Source of the DNA: Desulfotignum sp.
GTDB taxonomy: Bacteria; Desulfobacterota; Desulfobacteria; Desulfobacterales; Desulfobacteraceae
Assembly (NCBI GenBank): GCA_011390335.1
Contig: JAABSO010000007.1
Coordinates: forward strand, 1 to 64,000
Direction of reading: 5' to 3'
Length of the DNA: 64,000 bases
In this document: positions 62,955 through 64,000 of the stretch, in pieces
Layout of the letters: each line of letters begins with the position of its first letter
How positions within the stretch are numbered: the stretch's first letter is position 1
Notes under the pieces: model-generated
The model's database searches: none
Told to the model about the DNA's origin: nothing
What the model saw: only the letters and a program-made list of their open reading frames with translations
Position numbers and translations under genes: made by a program

Positions 62955-64000
62955 ATGATCAATTCGATTCCATCGACGTCTGAAGCGGATGCTGAAGCAT
63001 TGAGAATTTTCAATCTTCAGATCCGGGCCTGCTTAGATCAGCCATTCATTCCCTTGAAAAAACGGATAGCGCTTCTTAAAACTATCGAAAATATTTTGAT
63101 CGAAAACGATCAGGCCATCTGCGAGGCTATCAATATTGATTTCGGGAACCGGTCTTTACATGAAACCCGGATACTGGAAATCTCGCCCAGTCTCATGGGG
63201 CTGCGGTATACGCGCAAACAACTCAAAAAATGGATGAAGCCCCAACGCCGTCACGTATCCATGATCTTTTTGGGCGGCAGAAACCGGGTCATTCCCCAGG
63301 CCAAAGGGACCGTGGGTATCATCACCCCGTGGAACTATCCCCTTTTTTTGGCTATCAGCCCCATGACCAGCGCCCTGGCCGCCGGCAACCGGATCATGGT
63401 GAAACAGGCAACCAATTCCCGGCATCTGTGCCGTCTGCTCCATGACAGATTCTCGCAGAAAATCGACCCGGCGTTTGTCTGTTTTTTCCCCGAAGTGTCT
63501 GCCGAGACCTTTTCCGAACTGCCTTTCAACCACCTGGTTTTTACCGGGTCTTCTACGACGGGAAAAACCGTCATGGAAACCGCGGCCCGGAATCTGGTCC
63601 CGATCACTCTGGAACTGGGCGGCAAATCCCCGGTGATCCTGACCAAAGATTTCGACATGACAAAAGCGGTTCAACGCATCCTGTTTGCCAAGCTCATGAA
63701 CGCCGGGCAGACCTGCATTGCGCCGGATTACATTTTTGTTCCGGAAAACCGCATCGACCGGTTCATTCAGACAGCGCGGGAAGTGGCGCAGCAGCTTTAT
63801 CCGGACATTGCCTCACCCGACTATACCGCCATCATCGATCAACGGGCCTTTGACCGGCTCATGGACACGCTTGCCGATGCAAAGGCTGGAAACGCCAAAG
63901 TGATACAACTGCTTACCGGGCCGGAAACCATCAGGGATCAAAAAAAAATCGCACCAATGATCGTGACCAACGTGGCACCCCAGATGCGGATCATGCAGGA
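62955..64000 (+). CDS. Aldehyde dehydrogenase (coniferyl aldehyde dehydrogenase-like), 3' end outside window
   Basis: At least 348 residues, open to the window edge. N terminus FIPLKKRIALLKTIENILIEN, then DFGNRSLHET and WMKPQRR, as in coniferyl aldehyde dehydrogenase. Motifs: TPWNYPLFLAISPM, FTGSSTTGKTV, Glu220 in TLELGGKSP, catalytic Cys254 in NAGQTCIAPDYI. Oxidises medium-chain or aromatic aldehydes with NAD(P). I chose the ATG at 62955 (an AGGGA site upstream); in-frame ATG at 62922 is possible. The 62687-62954 gap shows no other gene. Confidence 0.9.
   Translation, partial: MINSIPSTSEADAEALRIFNLQIRACLDQPFIPLKKRIALLKTIENILIENDQAICEAINIDFGNRSLHETRILEISPSLMGLRYTRKQLKKWMKPQRRHVSMIFLGGRNRVIPQAKGTVGIITPWNYPLFLAISPMTSALAAGNRIMVKQATNSRHLCRLLHDRFSQKIDPAFVCFFPEVSAETFSELPFNHLVFTGSSTTGKTVMETAARNLVPITLELGGKSPVILTKDFDMTKAVQRILFAKLMNAGQTCIAPDYIFVPENRIDRFIQTAREVAQQLYPDIASPDYTAIIDQRAFDRLMDTLADAKAGNAKVIQLLTGPETIRDQKKIAPMIVTNVAPQMRIMQ

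Noticed and set aside
1..64000. CRISPR arrays, tRNA/rRNA genes, prophage or integrase modules
   Set aside because: No regularly spaced repeats, cloverleaf-like segments, rRNA stretches, integrases, transposases or phage structural genes were recognised by reading. A dedicated RNA search was not possible.

Overview
The window looks like chromosome from a strictly anaerobic Gram-negative bacterium, most likely a sulfate-reducing Desulfobacterota of the Desulfobacteraceae type. This is inferred from gene content and is not proven. The supporting content is a cytoplasmic molybdopterin/Fe-S/NAD(P)H oxidoreductase cluster, a tungsten aldehyde ferredoxin oxidoreductase, many sigma-54 and Fe-S proteins, TamA/TamB outer-membrane assembly, and a probable selenoprotein. 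No rRNA, tRNA, CRISPR array or intact insertion sequence was recognised.

Layout. 0.25-1.9 kb: a coupled IclR regulator and MscS channel (minus). 2.2-13.8 kb: a sigma-54-type promoter precedes a ten-gene redox island. It holds a molybdopterin oxidoreductase, a DmsB-like ferredoxin, a GltD-like flavoprotein with extra Fe-S domains, a small protein, a HydA/NuoG-like ferredoxin and a membrane protein. A histidine kinase, a sigma-54 activator, a TauE/SafE exporter behind a second sigma-54 promoter, and a small membrane protein follow. The sensor/activator pair probably drives both promoters. 13.8-18.3 kb: a Ser/Thr kinase with a DUF1566 tail, a phosphoesterase, an orphan pstB behind a four-repeat Pho-type box, and an unknown membrane protein.

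18.4-29.8 kb is accessory and eroded. It holds a B12-binding radical SAM protein, a rhodanese with two in-frame UGA codons in place of the CxC active site plus a SECIS-like hairpin, two PIN-domain toxin-antitoxin pairs flanking a foreign-looking SLC12/APC transporter, and metabolic singletons. It also holds at least seven gene remnants (sugar dehydrogenase, DUF429, MBL-fold, MazF, M24 peptidase, sensor kinase, acyl-CoA synthetase).

29.9-37.3 kb: tamB-tamA for outer-membrane biogenesis, followed by a 161-bp element with 20-bp perfect terminal inverted repeats. 37.6-42.3 kb: a ferredoxin, aldehyde ferredoxin oxidoreductase, TetR and GMC alcohol oxidase/dehydrogenase operon with a palindromic operator candidate, suited to alcohol-to-aldehyde-to-acid oxidation. 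42.4-48.7 kb: an unlisted small Cys-rich protein, an OprP-type porin, a flavin/PLP-oxidase-fold protein, and a tesA-ybbA-ybbP-like operon. 48.8-53.8 kb: a lexA-imuB-dnaE2 inducible mutagenesis cassette lacking imuA. 54-58 kb: an HI0074/HI0073-type MNT pair, an Fe-S aldo/keto reductase, a glutaredoxin and a molybdate/sulfate transporter next to a broken ModE-like chimera. 58.6-64 kb: an SNF2 helicase coupled to an unrecognised zinc-ribbon protein, a DUF421 protein, and the start of an aldehyde dehydrogenase that runs off the window.
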